A program made the position numbers and the translations under genes. A DNA stretch of 64,000 nucleotides from Variovorax atrisoli 110B (GTDB lineage Bacteria > Pseudomonadota > Gammaproteobacteria > Burkholderiales > Burkholderiaceae_C), in contig NZ_KB907451.1 of assembly GCF_000382045.1 (NCBI RefSeq), positions 310,001 to 374,000 on the forward strand, written 5' to 3'. Below, one piece after another: positions 1 through 8,390 of the stretch. The notes beneath the pieces are model-generated. The model was given only the letters and a program-made list of their open reading frames with translations, searched no databases and had not been told where the DNA came from. Each line of letters begins with the position of its first letter. Within the stretch, counting starts at the first letter, position 1.

Positions 1-1
1 C

Positions 2-736
2 GACGCCGTCTTCGGCCTGCACAACTTCCCGGTGGGCGACGTGGGCCGCTTCGCGCTCAACGAAGGCGCGCTGATGGCCTCGAGCAACACCTACATGATC
101 ACCGTGCGCGGACGCGGCACGCACGCCTCGATGCCGCACACCGGCATCGACCCGGTGGCGGCGGTGGTCACGCTCGCGCAGCAGCTGCAGACCATCGTGG
201 CGCGCACCATCCCGAGCACCGAGCGCGCGCTGCTCGCGGTCACGCAGCTGCAGGGCTCCGACGCACCGAACGTGATCCCCGACGTCGCCACCGTCGGCGG
301 CACCATCCGCACCTTCTCGATCGACGCCATCGACAAGCTCGAGGCCCGCCTGCGCGAAGTCGCCGCCGGCGTGGCGGCCGCGCACGGCTGCACGGCCGAG
401 GTCTTCTTCAAGCGCTCGTCGCCGCCGACCGTGAACCACCCGGCCGAGGCGCGCTTCGCGGCCGGCGTGATGCGCGAGGTGGTGGGCGACGACATGGTCA
501 CCGACGACTTCCCCGCCGTGATGGGCGCCGAAGACTTCGCCCACATGCTGCTCGCGCGGCCCGGCTGCTACGCCTTTCTGGGCAACGGCGACGGCGACCA
601 CCGGCTCGACGGCCACGGGCCCGGCCCTTGCATCATCCACAACACCTCGTTCGACTTCAACGACGAGATCATCCCGATCGGCGCCAGCTACTTCGTGAAG
701 CTGGTGCAGCGCTGGCTGCCGGCGGCGCGCGCCTGA
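2..736 (+). CDS. M20D-family amidohydrolase (hippurate/N-acyl amino acid hydrolase type), 5' truncated by window edge
   Basis: The reading frame is open from base 2, so the gene starts outside the window; the internal GTG at 32 is not a plausible start because the family sequence (GLHNFPVG) continues in frame upstream of it. About 244 residues are visible. GTHASMPH followed by DPVAAVV is typical of the M20D dimerisation domain, and MGAEDFA near the end carries the conserved metal-site Glu-Asp pair. Family members hydrolyse N-acyl or N-aroyl amino acids in the cytoplasm using two metal ions. A Bug-type receptor gene follows 23 bases downstream on the same strand, which suggests uptake and hydrolysis of one substrate; the substrate cannot be read from the sequence. 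Confidence 0.9.
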   Translation, partial: DAVFGLHNFPVGDVGRFALNEGALMASSNTYMITVRGRGTHASMPHTGIDPVAAVVTLAQQLQTIVARTIPSTERALLAVTQLQGSDAPNVIPDVATVGGTIRTFSIDAIDKLEARLREVAAGVAAAHGCTAEVFFKRSSPPTVNHPAEARFAAGVMREVVGDDMVTDDFPAVMGAEDFAHMLLARPGCYAFLGNGDGDHRLDGHGPGPCIIHNTSFDFNDEIIPIGASYFVKLVQRWLPAARA

Positions 737-759
737 AGTTGTTTCCCTACTGCTGACCG

Positions 760-1758
760 ATGACCAAGAAAGTGGCCACACCGATGACCCCCACCCGATT
801 CACCCGACGTTCATTCACCGCGATTGCCGCCGCGGCGGCGCTTTGCGGCATCGCTGCGGCCCACGCTCAGCAGCGCGTGATCCACATCGTCGTGCCCTTC
901 GGCACCGGCGCGGTGCAGGACACGGTGGCGCGCGCCTTCAACAACGAGCTGGGCGCCGCGCTGAACGCCAGCGCCATCGTCGAGAACCGCGCGGGCGCAG
1001 GCGGCACCGTGGGCGCGGCGATCGTGGCGCGCGCGCCGGCCGACGGCAACACGCTGGTCCTCGCCGCGGCGAGCCACAACATCGCGGGCTTCCTCTACAG
1101 CAAGCTCAGCTACGACCCGCTGAAGGACTTCGTCGGCGTCGCCAACGTCGGCAACGCGGGCTACGTGCTCGCGGTGTCCAGCGGCATGGGCGTGTCGAGC
1201 ACGGCCGACTTCATCAAGGAGGTCAAGGCCAATCCCGGCAAGTACAACTACGCCTCCGCCGGCAACGGCAGTGCCACGCACCTGGCGATGGCCTCCTTCC
1301 TCGCGAAGGCGGGCCTGCAGATGACGCACATCCCGACCAAGTCGACCGGCGAGGCCGTCAACGAGGTGCTCGCGGGCCGCGTGCAGGCGGTGATCTCGTC
1401 GAGCATCGGCGTGATGGGCTTCCAGGAGGACGCGCGCATGAAGCTGCTGGCCTCCACCGGCCAGTCGCGCAGCCCCTTCCTGCCCAAGCTGCCGACCGTG
1501 GCCGAGAGCGGCCTGCCCGGCTACGCCTTCGATTCGTGGATCGGCCTGCTCGCGCCGGCCGGCACGCCCAAGGCCGAGGTCGAGCGCCTGAACGCCGTGA
1601 CCAACAAGGTGCTGGCCGACCCGGTGATCCAGGAACGCTTCAAGCGCCTGGGCGTGGAGCCGCGCAGCCAGAGCGCGGAGGAGTTCCAGAAGCTGCTGCG
1701 CGCAGACTGGGATGCGATGGGGGCGGTGGTGAAGGCCTCGGGGGCGAAGGTCGACTAG
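760..1758 (+). CDS. Bug-family (tripartite tricarboxylate transporter type) periplasmic substrate-binding receptor
   Basis: The 332-residue product has an N-terminal signal with a twin-Arg-like RRSF at residues 16-19, a hydrophobic alanine-rich core and likely cleavage after AHA around residue 36. The mature part begins with the IHIVVPFG strand and shows the Bug features of VENRAGAGG and a C-terminal WDAMGAVVKASGAKVD. Bug receptors capture carboxylates and other small organic molecules in the periplasm. No TctA/TctB membrane genes are nearby, so this is an orphan receptor. It probably shares a transcript with the M20 hydrolase 23 bases upstream. ATG 784 is an alternative start that still keeps the signal. 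Confidence 0.9.
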   Translation: MTKKVATPMTPTRFTRRSFTAIAAAAALCGIAAAHAQQRVIHIVVPFGTGAVQDTVARAFNNELGAALNASAIVENRAGAGGTVGAAIVARAPADGNTLVLAAASHNIAGFLYSKLSYDPLKDFVGVANVGNAGYVLAVSSGMGVSSTADFIKEVKANPGKYNYASAGNGSATHLAMASFLAKAGLQMTHIPTKSTGEAVNEVLAGRVQAVISSSIGVMGFQEDARMKLLASTGQSRSPFLPKLPTVAESGLPGYAFDSWIGLLAPAGTPKAEVERLNAVTNKVLADPVIQERFKRLGVEPRSQSAEEFQKLLRADWDAMGAVVKASGAKVD

Positions 1759-1766
1759 GTGTGAAG

Positions 1767-1789
1767 TGTCAAGAGCTCATTTCTTGACA
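1767..1789. repeat. Perfect 8-bp inverted repeat after the Bug gene
   Basis: TGTCAAGA (1767-1774) and TCTTGACA (1782-1789) flank a 7-base centre. It lies between the convergent Bug and amidohydrolase genes. No T-run follows on either strand, so a standard intrinsic terminator is not supported; it may be a transcription end signal or a protein site. The rest of 1759-1916 is GC-rich and shows nothing recognisable. Confidence 0.45.
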
Positions 1790-1916
1790 AGTCGAGCCTG
1801 GACCCCGGACCGAAGCCGCTGATGCCGCGGTGCCAGCCGGCCAGGGCATCCGTTCGCCGGGCCAGGTTCCGGCAGGTCCAGCCGCAGGCCCGTTCGCGCA
1901 GCGCGGTCTGGACTGC

Positions 1917-3158
1917 CTATCGGGCAGGTGCGAGCGTGCAGCGGTGGAAGCTGCCCTGTTTCATCACCACCGGCACGCGTTCGGGCTGCTGCAGCAAGCT
2001 GATGTCGGTCAGCGGATCGCCGTCTATCACCAGCAGGTCCGCATGGGCTCCGGGCGCAATGCAGCCCAGCCGGCCGGACTGGCCCAGCAGCTCGGCGTTC
2101 ACGGCGGTTGCGCTCCAGACGATCTCATCGGCTGGCATGGCCGGCAGGCGCAGCGTGAACTCGTCGCTTTGCGAAGCGTGCATGTCGCCCAGCAGGTCGG
2201 TACCCAGGGCGATCTTGACGCCGGCAGCCCGTGCGATCCGCAGCGCTTCGATCCCTTGGTGCTTCACGCGGTCGGTCTTTTCCTTCATCGCCTTCGACCA
2301 GCCGAGCCGATCGGCATTGGCGGCGATCGCGGCGTAGGTGGCCAGCGTGGGAACGAGAAAAGTGCCGGCCTCGGCCATCAGGCGGGCGGAGGCCTCATCG
2401 AGCAGATTGCCGTGCTCGATGGAGCGCACGCCACAGCGCACGGCGCGCTCGATCGCCGCGGGCGAGTAGGCGTGCGCCATCACATAGGTGCGCGCGGCCT
2501 CGGCCTCCTGGACGATGGCTGTGAGTTCCTCGATGGAGTACTGGGTGCCTTCGAGCGGATCGTTGGGCGATGAGATGCCGCCGCCGGCCATGACCTTGAT
2601 CTGGTGGGCGCCGTTGCGCAGTTCCTCGCGCGCCGCACGGCGCACGGCGCCGACGCCATCGGCGATATGGCCCAGGATGCCGACCGCGCCGCAACAGGCG
2701 CAGCCGACGTTCTGGAAGAACGCGGGTCGCGTGTCGCCATGGCCGCCGGTCTGCGTCAGGGCGCGGCCGGCGATGAACAGGCGCGGCCCGGCGAAGATGC
2801 CCTGCTCGACCGCCTGCACCAGGCCGGCATCGGCGCCGCCGGCATCGCGCACGGTGGTGAAGCCGCGATCGAGCATGCCGGCGAGCACGTCCTTGGACTG
2901 AGCCGTCACCAGCGACTGCGGCAACATCGAGAGCTTGAAGAAATCGGGGATGGTGGCCGTGACGTGCACATGCGCATCGATCAGCCCCGGCATCAAGGTG
3001 CGTCCGGCCAGGTCGAACACCTGGGCGTCGTCCACTGGCAGGTCGCCAGGCTCGACGGCGTCGATGCTGCCGTCTTCCACCACGACGGTGGACGCCGGCT
3101 GCAGGCCGCGTTGGAGACCGTCGAAGAGACGGGCGTTGCGAAAGACGATGCGACTCAC
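1917..3158 (-). CDS. Metal-dependent amidohydrolase, imidazolonepropionase-like / Xaa-Pro or Xaa-Lys dipeptidase-like
   Basis: The product has 413 residues from a GTG start at 3158 with AGGAG 7 bases upstream; the frame is open far upstream but that part is the antisense of other genes. The amidohydrolase metal site is complete: H63 and H65 in DAHVHV, K188 in QIKVMAGGG (the lysine usually carboxylated), H229 in MAHAY, H249 in SIEHGN and D321 in GTDLL. This pattern matches the branch that includes Sgx9260/Cc2672-type dipeptidases acting on Xaa-Pro or Xaa-Lys/Arg substrates. It is the last gene of the ABC importer operon, and its GTGA start overlaps the stop of the GAF gene. It probably hydrolyses the imported substrate; the exact substrate is unknown. 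Confidence 0.85.
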   Translation of the reverse strand: MSRIVFRNARLFDGLQRGLQPASTVVVEDGSIDAVEPGDLPVDDAQVFDLAGRTLMPGLIDAHVHVTATIPDFFKLSMLPQSLVTAQSKDVLAGMLDRGFTTVRDAGGADAGLVQAVEQGIFAGPRLFIAGRALTQTGGHGDTRPAFFQNVGCACCGAVGILGHIADGVGAVRRAAREELRNGAHQIKVMAGGGISSPNDPLEGTQYSIEELTAIVQEAEAARTYVMAHAYSPAAIERAVRCGVRSIEHGNLLDEASARLMAEAGTFLVPTLATYAAIAANADRLGWSKAMKEKTDRVKHQGIEALRIARAAGVKIALGTDLLGDMHASQSDEFTLRLPAMPADEIVWSATAVNAELLGQSGRLGCIAPGAHADLLVIDGDPLTDISLLQQPERVPVVMKQGSFHRCTLAPAR

Positions 3159-3733
3159 AAGGAAGCTCCTGCCGGCTGCGTTGCCGGCCCACTGGACGAA
3201 GAAGATGAAAGAGACGAAGCGGGCGAAGGGGACGCGAAGAAGGCTGCACCCAGCAGCACCGCGAAGGGCTCGCACAGCGCCGTGTCGTCGGCACGGAACC
3301 AGTGCGCCTCGTGCAACAGGTTCATGGAGCCCAGGATGTGGCCTTGGAAGCAGATCGGCACATTGAGCGCCGACGCGCAGCCCAGGCCGAAGATCGCTTG
3401 GGAGTCGGGAAAATTCCGCCGTACGGCCTCGGTGTCGGGCGACAGGGCCGGACTCGGGTCGGCCAGCAGGCGCTGCAGCCAGGCATCGCCGGCGACGGAC
3501 TTCACACCCCGTGCCGGGTATGACACGGGGTCGCTGGAATGCAGGCGCTCGAGCCCGTCGCGATCGGGTGTGGCGCGCAGCACGGTGAACAGCCGGAAGC
3601 CGACCAGCTCGCCGAGGGCGCGTTCCACGATGCCGCAGAGCATGGACGTGTCGGCAGAGGCGCCCAACTCGCGCGCCGCATCGCCCAGCAGGGCCAGCGC
3701 GCGTGCGGCATCGACAGAAGCGCGGCCGCTCAT
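3155..3733 (-). CDS. GAF-domain protein embedded in an ABC-importer operon
   Basis: A 192-residue soluble protein with a single GAF-like domain: helical start, FRLFTVLRATPD strand, SYPARGVKSVAGDAW, a CASALNVPI strand and a GSMNLLHEAHWF C-terminal strand. There is no HTH, kinase or cyclase domain, and the last 25 residues are Ser/Ala/Pro-rich. GAF domains bind small ligands. Its ATG overlaps the stop of the livF-type gene (ATGA) and its stop overlaps the GTG of the amidohydrolase, so it is translationally coupled on both sides. Stand-alone GAF proteins inside Liv-type operons may act as ligand sensors or small-molecule-modifying enzymes; no function can be assigned. Confidence 0.75.
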   Translation of the reverse strand: MSGRASVDAARALALLGDAARELGASADTSMLCGIVERALGELVGFRLFTVLRATPDRDGLERLHSSDPVSYPARGVKSVAGDAWLQRLLADPSPALSPDTEAVRRNFPDSQAIFGLGCASALNVPICFQGHILGSMNLLHEAHWFRADDTALCEPFAVLLGAAFFASPSPASSLSSSSSSGPATQPAGASL

Positions 3734-4434
3734 GCCCCGCGCCCCAGGTAGAGCGCGACGGCGCGCGGATCGTCGAGCAAGGAGCGGGCTGGCCCTTCCA
3801 GGGCCACGCGGCCCTGGTCGAGGATGTAGCCGCGATGGCTGATGTCCAGCGCGTCGCGGGCACGCTGCTCGACCATCAGCACCGCCACGCCCATCGACGG
3901 CAGGCGCGCGATGTGACCAAAGATGGTCTTGGCCATGATCGGCGACAGGGCCGCGGTCGGCTCATCCAGGCACATCAGGCTCGGCCTGGACATCAGGGCG
4001 CGGGCGAAGGCCAGCTGCTGACGCTCCCCGCCTGAAAGCGTGCCTGCCAGCCGCGAGACAAAGGGTTGCAGTGCCGGGAACAGTTCCAGCATCTCGTCGG
4101 CCCTGCGGCGCACGTCGGGAACGCCCTGCACGATCCACAGGTTCTCGCGCACGCTCAGGCGCGCGAAGACGTTGGCGATCTGCGGCACATAGGCAATGCC
4201 GTCGGCGAGGCGTTTCTCGGTCGGCCGTCCGCGCAGGTCGGTGTCGTTCCACAGCACCTTGCCGGTCACGCGCGGCAGCAGGCCCATGAGCGCCTTGAGC
4301 ATCGTCGACTTGCCCGCGCCGTTGGTGCCTGCCACCGTGACGATCTCGCCGGCATCGACGTGCAGATCGACGCCCTTGAGGATGTCGGTTTCGGCATAGC
4401 CGCCGCAGAGGGATTCCAGTTGCAGTCGGTTCAT
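3730..4434 (-). CDS. livF: Branched-chain amino acid-type ABC transporter ATPase (LivF type)
   Basis: The 234-residue ATPase starts at ATG 4434 (MNRLQLES). The Walker A motif GTNGAGKS is at residues 36-43, with the signature LSGGERQQ, the Walker B MCLDEPT and the LivF-typical end of LDQGRVALEGPA. It forms a cytoplasmic heterodimer with the LivG-type ATPase encoded just upstream. The family moves branched-chain amino acids, amides, urea or aromatic acids inward; here the neighbouring amidohydrolase suggests an amide or peptide-like cargo. An apparent longer frame upstream is out of phase with livG and antisense-like, so the short start is chosen. Confidence 0.93.
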   Translation of the reverse strand: MNRLQLESLCGGYAETDILKGVDLHVDAGEIVTVAGTNGAGKSTMLKALMGLLPRVTGKVLWNDTDLRGRPTEKRLADGIAYVPQIANVFARLSVRENLWIVQGVPDVRRRADEMLELFPALQPFVSRLAGTLSGGERQQLAFARALMSRPSLMCLDEPTAALSPIMAKTIFGHIARLPSMGVAVLMVEQRARDALDISHRGYILDQGRVALEGPARSLLDDPRAVALYLGRGA

Positions 4435-4436
4435 CT

Positions 4437-5210
4437 TCAGGCTCCCATGTAGGCGGCCTGGACCCGCGGGTCGGCCAGGACTTCGCCGGGCGTGCCCTCG
4501 GCGAGCAGCCGGCCTCCGTCGAGTACCAGCATGCGATCGACCAGGCGTGAGAGCGCATGCAGGTTGTGCTCCACGATGACGAAGCCGATGCCTCGCGCGT
4601 GCAGCTCGCGGATGCGCTCGGAGATCTGCTCGATCAGCACCGGATTGACACCGGCGTAGGGCTCGTCGAGCAGCACGCAGCGGGGCTTCAGCATCAGGAT
4701 GCGTCCGAGTTCGAGCAGCTTCTTCTGGCCGCCCGAGAGCTGGCCTGCCGGCGTCGAAGCGACGTGGTCGAGCCGCAGGAAGCGCAGCCATTCGTTGGCC
4801 TGCTCGACGTGCGCCTGCTCGCTGCGCCGCACGGCGGAGCGCCGCAGCAGCAGTGCAGTGAGCGATTCGCCGGGCTGATCCCATGGCGCGGCCAGCATGT
4901 TCTCGAGCACCGTCAGATGGCGAAATTCACGCGGCACCTGGAATGTGCGCATCAATCCCAGACGCGCCCGCTGCTCGGGTGGCATGCGTCCCAGGGTCTG
5001 GCCGAGGTAGACGACGTCGCCTGCCTGCGACTTCATGAAACCGCTGAGCACCGAAAACAGGGTGCTCTTGCCGGCGCCATTCGGACCGATCAGGCCGGTC
5101 AGACGCGTGGTGTCGAGACTCAGCGACAGCTTGTCGAGCACGACGTTGTCGCCGTAGCTCAGGACGATGCCGCGCGCCTCGAGTTCGTGGGAGGTGGACG
5201 GCTCAGTCAC
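4437..5210 (-). CDS. livG: Branched-chain amino acid-type ABC transporter ATPase (LivG type)
   Basis: A 257-residue ATPase from a GTG start at 5210, which lies 8 bases inside the end of the LivM-type gene. The Walker A GPNGAGKS is at residues 42-49, followed by the LivG hallmark FSVLSGF, the MRTFQVPREF Q-loop region, LSGGQKKLLELGR and VLLDEPYAGVNP. VIVEHNLHAL and the LAEGTPGEVLAD end are also typical. It is the second ATPase of the importer. The gene order H-M-G-F with overlaps or gaps of only a few bases shows one transcription unit starting at the substrate-binding protein gene. Confidence 0.93.
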   Translation of the reverse strand: MTEPSTSHELEARGIVLSYGDNVVLDKLSLSLDTTRLTGLIGPNGAGKSTLFSVLSGFMKSQAGDVVYLGQTLGRMPPEQRARLGLMRTFQVPREFRHLTVLENMLAAPWDQPGESLTALLLRRSAVRRSEQAHVEQANEWLRFLRLDHVASTPAGQLSGGQKKLLELGRILMLKPRCVLLDEPYAGVNPVLIEQISERIRELHARGIGFVIVEHNLHALSRLVDRMLVLDGGRLLAEGTPGEVLADPRVQAAYMGA

Positions 5211-6090
5211 GCGGTGCTCCCCACAGGCCCTGCGGTCGGAAACGGATGAACAGGATCAGCGCGGCACCGATGACGGCCAGGCGCACGCTCGACATCGCCA
5301 CCTCCGGAATGCCCGGGAACAAGTCTCGCGCCGCCCGCGAGCCCTCGAGCACCAGCAGCAGCAGGAATGCGCCGGCCACGGCGCCGCGCAGCCGGCCCAC
5401 GCCGCCCATGATCATCGCCATCCAGACCTGGAACGTGACGATCGGCAGGAACTGATCGGGCGTGACGTAGCCGACATAGTGCGCGTAGAACGAACCCGCC
5501 AGGCCGGCGATGCCGCCTCCGAGCATCAGCACCTGCGTCTTGAAGCGCGCCGGGTTCTTGCCCAGCGCCAGCAGCGCCGTCTCGTCATCGCGGATGGCCT
5601 GGATCAGGCGTCCGTACGGACTCTTCACTATCGCTCGAATGACTCCGGCGACCAGCACGCATGCCGCGAGCAGAGCCGCCGCCAGCCACAGGTCGCCGAG
5701 AAGGCCGGCGCCGTCGCCGCCGAAGAGCTTCGGTACGCCGGCGATACCCTGGCCCCCATTGGTCAGGGCCTTCTCGTTGATGATGGCCAAGCGCACGATC
5801 TCGGAGAAGCCGAGCGTCACGATCGCCAGGTAGTCGTCGCGCAGCCTCAGCGCGACGCGGCCCAGTGGCCAGGCAAGGAAAAACGGCACCACCATGCCGA
5901 GTGCAAACCCGCTCCAGGCCGGCCAGCCCATGCGCACCGTGCAGATCGCGCTGGCATAGGCACCCAGGGCGAAGAATCCGACGTAGCCGAAGTTGATGAG
6001 GCCGGTGAAGCCGTACTGGAAATTGAGGCCCAGCGTCAGCAACACATAGGCCAGTGCCGTGATGAGGACGGCCAGCAGGTAGGCTTCCAT
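5203..6090 (-). CDS. livM: Branched-chain amino acid-type ABC transporter permease (LivM type)
   Basis: A 295-residue multi-spanning inner-membrane permease starting at ATG 6090 (MEAYLLAVLITALAYV). The conserved LNFQYGFTGLINFGYVGFFALGAY segment occurs at residues 22-45, and DDYLAIVTLGFSEI plus GGQGIAGVP are LivM signatures. The longer apparent frame upstream overlaps livH fully and is rejected. Its start overlaps the livH stop (TGATG), indicating coupled translation. It pairs with the LivH-type protein to form the membrane channel. Confidence 0.92.
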   Translation of the reverse strand: MEAYLLAVLITALAYVLLTLGLNFQYGFTGLINFGYVGFFALGAYASAICTVRMGWPAWSGFALGMVVPFFLAWPLGRVALRLRDDYLAIVTLGFSEIVRLAIINEKALTNGGQGIAGVPKLFGGDGAGLLGDLWLAAALLAACVLVAGVIRAIVKSPYGRLIQAIRDDETALLALGKNPARFKTQVLMLGGGIAGLAGSFYAHYVGYVTPDQFLPIVTFQVWMAMIMGGVGRLRGAVAGAFLLLLVLEGSRAARDLFPGIPEVAMSSVRLAVIGAALILFIRFRPQGLWGAPRD

Positions 6091-6971
6091 CAGCGGACTC
6101 CCTGCACGCGGCCGAACAGGCCCTGGGGACGCCACAGCAACACCAGCAGCATGGCGACGTAGGACAGCGCGATCTTGTAGGTGAAGCCGACGAAGGGCGT
6201 GGAGAGTTCCTGCAGCACACCGAGTCCGATGGCGCCGAGCACTGCTCCCAGCGGATTGCCCAGCCCGCCGACCACGGCGGCGGCGAAGGCCGGCAGCAGC
6301 ATGTCGGCGCCCGATTCCGGACTGACCTGCGTTTTCAGGCCGTAGGCCAGCCCGGCCACGCCGCAGACGATGCCCGAGAGCAGCCACATGCGTGTCATGG
6401 CGGCGCGGCTGTCGATGCCGACCACCCGGGCCAGGTCCATGTCGTCGGCGATGGCACGCATGGTGCGGCCCGTGCTCGTGAATCGCAGCAGCGCGAACAC
6501 CAGGACGACGCAAGCCAGCGACATCCCGCCCACGAAGACATCGAGCGGATTGATGACCAGGTCACCCCAGCGCCAGGCGCGCATCGGCGGCAGGTCGAAC
6601 AGCTTGATCTCGTGACCGAAGCCCAGCCCCATCGCCGCGCGCAGCACGAACCCGACCCCGATGGATGTCAGCAGCAGCGCCAGGCCCTTGCGCCTCAGCA
6701 GCGGCGCAAATGCCAGCCGCCACCCCAGCCAGGTACCCGCCGCGCCAGCGGCCGCAGCCCCGATGCCGGCAGCCAGCATCGAGCCGCCGGAGAGCCGGTG
6801 CGCCGTCAGGGCGCCGAAACTGCCCAATGACACGAAGTCGCCGACCGCCGCATTGGGAAAGCGGGCGACACCGAAGACCAAGGTCACAGCCAGCGCCGGA
6901 AGCGCCACCAGCAGGCCTTCGGCCAGCCCGTTGAGGGCCAGGTTCAGGAAGTCGGACAGAGCCAGATCCAT
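6090..6971 (-). CDS. livH: Branched-chain amino acid-type ABC transporter permease (LivH type)
   Basis: A 293-residue hydrophobic protein. LNGLAEGLLVALPALAVTLVFG, PNAAVGDF, the ADDMDLARVVGID loop and GGLGNPLGAVLGA near the C-terminus are characteristic of LivH-type permeases. It is the first membrane component after the substrate-binding protein gene, 13 bases downstream of that gene's stop. In this family the two permeases form the inner-membrane channel. Confidence 0.92.
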   Translation of the reverse strand: MDLALSDFLNLALNGLAEGLLVALPALAVTLVFGVARFPNAAVGDFVSLGSFGALTAHRLSGGSMLAAGIGAAAAGAAGTWLGWRLAFAPLLRRKGLALLLTSIGVGFVLRAAMGLGFGHEIKLFDLPPMRAWRWGDLVINPLDVFVGGMSLACVVLVFALLRFTSTGRTMRAIADDMDLARVVGIDSRAAMTRMWLLSGIVCGVAGLAYGLKTQVSPESGADMLLPAFAAAVVGGLGNPLGAVLGAIGLGVLQELSTPFVGFTYKIALSYVAMLLVLLWRPQGLFGRVQGVR

Positions 6972-6984
6972 GACGTGGTCGCCT

Positions 6985-8208
6985 TCAGCCGTTGATGGCG
7001 TAGGCGCGCTGCCATTTGCCTGCGCGGATCACGAATGCGGCGAAGGTGGGATCGACATCGTTCTCGTCGTCGAAATCGACCGAGGACGAGGCGCCCTCGT
7101 AGTTGATCGCTTTCTTCTGCGCCAGCAGCTTCTTGCCTTCCTCGAAGCTGCCCACCGGCTGGCCCTTGCCGGTCGTGACATCGCGGACCTTCGCCGCCAC
7201 GGCCACCGCATCGGCACCCGGGCCGGCTGCCTCGATGGCCAGGGCCAGCACCTGGACCATGTCGTAGCACATGGCGGCGTAGACGTTGCTTTCCGGTGCC
7301 TGCTTCATTGTCAGGGCGTACTGGCGAGCAAAGCGTGCGTAGGCACTGCTGCGTTCGTTGACGACCGATTCCACCACGACGATGCCTTCGGCGACCTCGG
7401 GCGTGACGCCCTTGATGAAGTCCACGTTGGCACCGAAGCCCGGGATGATCCATTTCATGGGCGTGCCCAGCTGCCCCCAATCACGCACGATGGCCGTGGC
7501 GTCGGCGACATATGCCGACAGGATGATGCCGTCGGGCTTCGAGCGCAGGACCTGTTGCAGCTCCGAGCGATAGCTCGGGCGGCCCGGCTCGTAGAGCACG
7601 AAATCCGTCAGCTTGCCGCCGGCGCCTTCCCAGACCTTGCGAAAACCTTCGGCGTGCGGTGCGAGGGCGGGATTGTTCTGCGCCATGACGGCAGGACGCC
7701 GCAGGCCTTCCTTGCGCGCAGCCTCGGCGAAGGCACGGCTCAGGTGCTTGGAACTGCCCTGGTAGCGAAATGCGAGTTTCTTGGCGTTGACCTTGGGATC
7801 GGCCAGAGCGACCGCGCCGGAGGTGTGCATGAGGATGACATTGGCCGTGTTGGTCATGGGCAGCACAGCCAGCGAGACGCCCGAGGCCCAGGTACCCAGG
7901 ATGGCCTGGACGCGATGGACTTCGAGCAACTTCTTCGCTGCCAGAACGGCCGCGTTGGGGCTCGTCTGGTCGTCCTCGGAAAAGACTTCGAGCTTGCGCC
8001 CTGCCGCGCCCCCGGCGGCATTCACTTCCTCTGCCGCGAAAACGATGCTCTTTTGCATGCCCGAGCCGAAGTTGGCACCACTGCCCGTGACCGGGTTGAG
8101 CGCACCGATGCGAAAGGTGGCCTGGGACTGGGCCCAGGCCCCACGGCTGCCGAGCAGCGCGGCGGTGACACCGGAAATGAGGAGTTGACGGCGGTCCAAG
8201 CGATTCAC
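6985..8208 (-). CDS. ABC transporter substrate-binding protein, Leu/Ile/Val-binding type
   Basis: A 407-residue periplasmic-binding protein from a GTG start at 8208, with GAGAGG 6 bases upstream. The N-terminus MNRLDRRQLL begins a signal peptide ending around GAWAQS (residue 27). The mature part opens with FRIGALNPVTGSGANFG, typical of type-1 periplasmic-binding folds of the Liv family. It is the first gene of the H-M-G-F/GAF/amidohydrolase operon and lies divergent from a LysR gene. It should set the substrate specificity of the importer, but the ligand is not deducible here. Confidence 0.92.
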   Translation of the reverse strand: MNRLDRRQLLISGVTAALLGSRGAWAQSQATFRIGALNPVTGSGANFGSGMQKSIVFAAEEVNAAGGAAGRKLEVFSEDDQTSPNAAVLAAKKLLEVHRVQAILGTWASGVSLAVLPMTNTANVILMHTSGAVALADPKVNAKKLAFRYQGSSKHLSRAFAEAARKEGLRRPAVMAQNNPALAPHAEGFRKVWEGAGGKLTDFVLYEPGRPSYRSELQQVLRSKPDGIILSAYVADATAIVRDWGQLGTPMKWIIPGFGANVDFIKGVTPEVAEGIVVVESVVNERSSAYARFARQYALTMKQAPESNVYAAMCYDMVQVLALAIEAAGPGADAVAVAAKVRDVTTGKGQPVGSFEEGKKLLAQKKAINYEGASSSVDFDDENDVDPTFAAFVIRAGKWQRAYAING

Positions 8209-8283
8209 AGCGGGCCTCTCGAATTGGGGGATAAGGAAAAAATGGAAGTGGAAAAGGGGAGGAGGCGATTACAGATTCCGCGC

Positions 8284-8296
8284 TGGACGACGTCCA
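8284..8296. promoter_or_regulatory. Candidate LysR operator (T-N11-A palindrome)
   Basis: TGGACG-A-CGTCCA is a perfect 13-base palindrome with the T-N11-A spacing typical of LysR-family sites. It lies 75 bases upstream of the SBP start and about 95 bases upstream of the divergent LysR gene. A second, looser repeat, TCAAT-N16-ATTGA, occurs at 8329-8354. The 8209-8390 spacer is less GC-rich than the flanking genes, as expected for a promoter region. Confidence 0.5.
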
Positions 8297-8390
8297 ACGC
8301 ATTGTGGAAATGGGGGATAACAGCCGCATCAATAACCCGCCGGCCCATCATTGACGCGGCTGGCACGCTATCTGCTGAGCTCCTGGCGAC

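Noticed and set aside
3156..3863. Extended N-terminus of the amidohydrolase frame up to 3863
   Set aside because: It is antisense/out of phase over the GAF and livF genes; the GTG at 3158 with AGGAG is a far better start.
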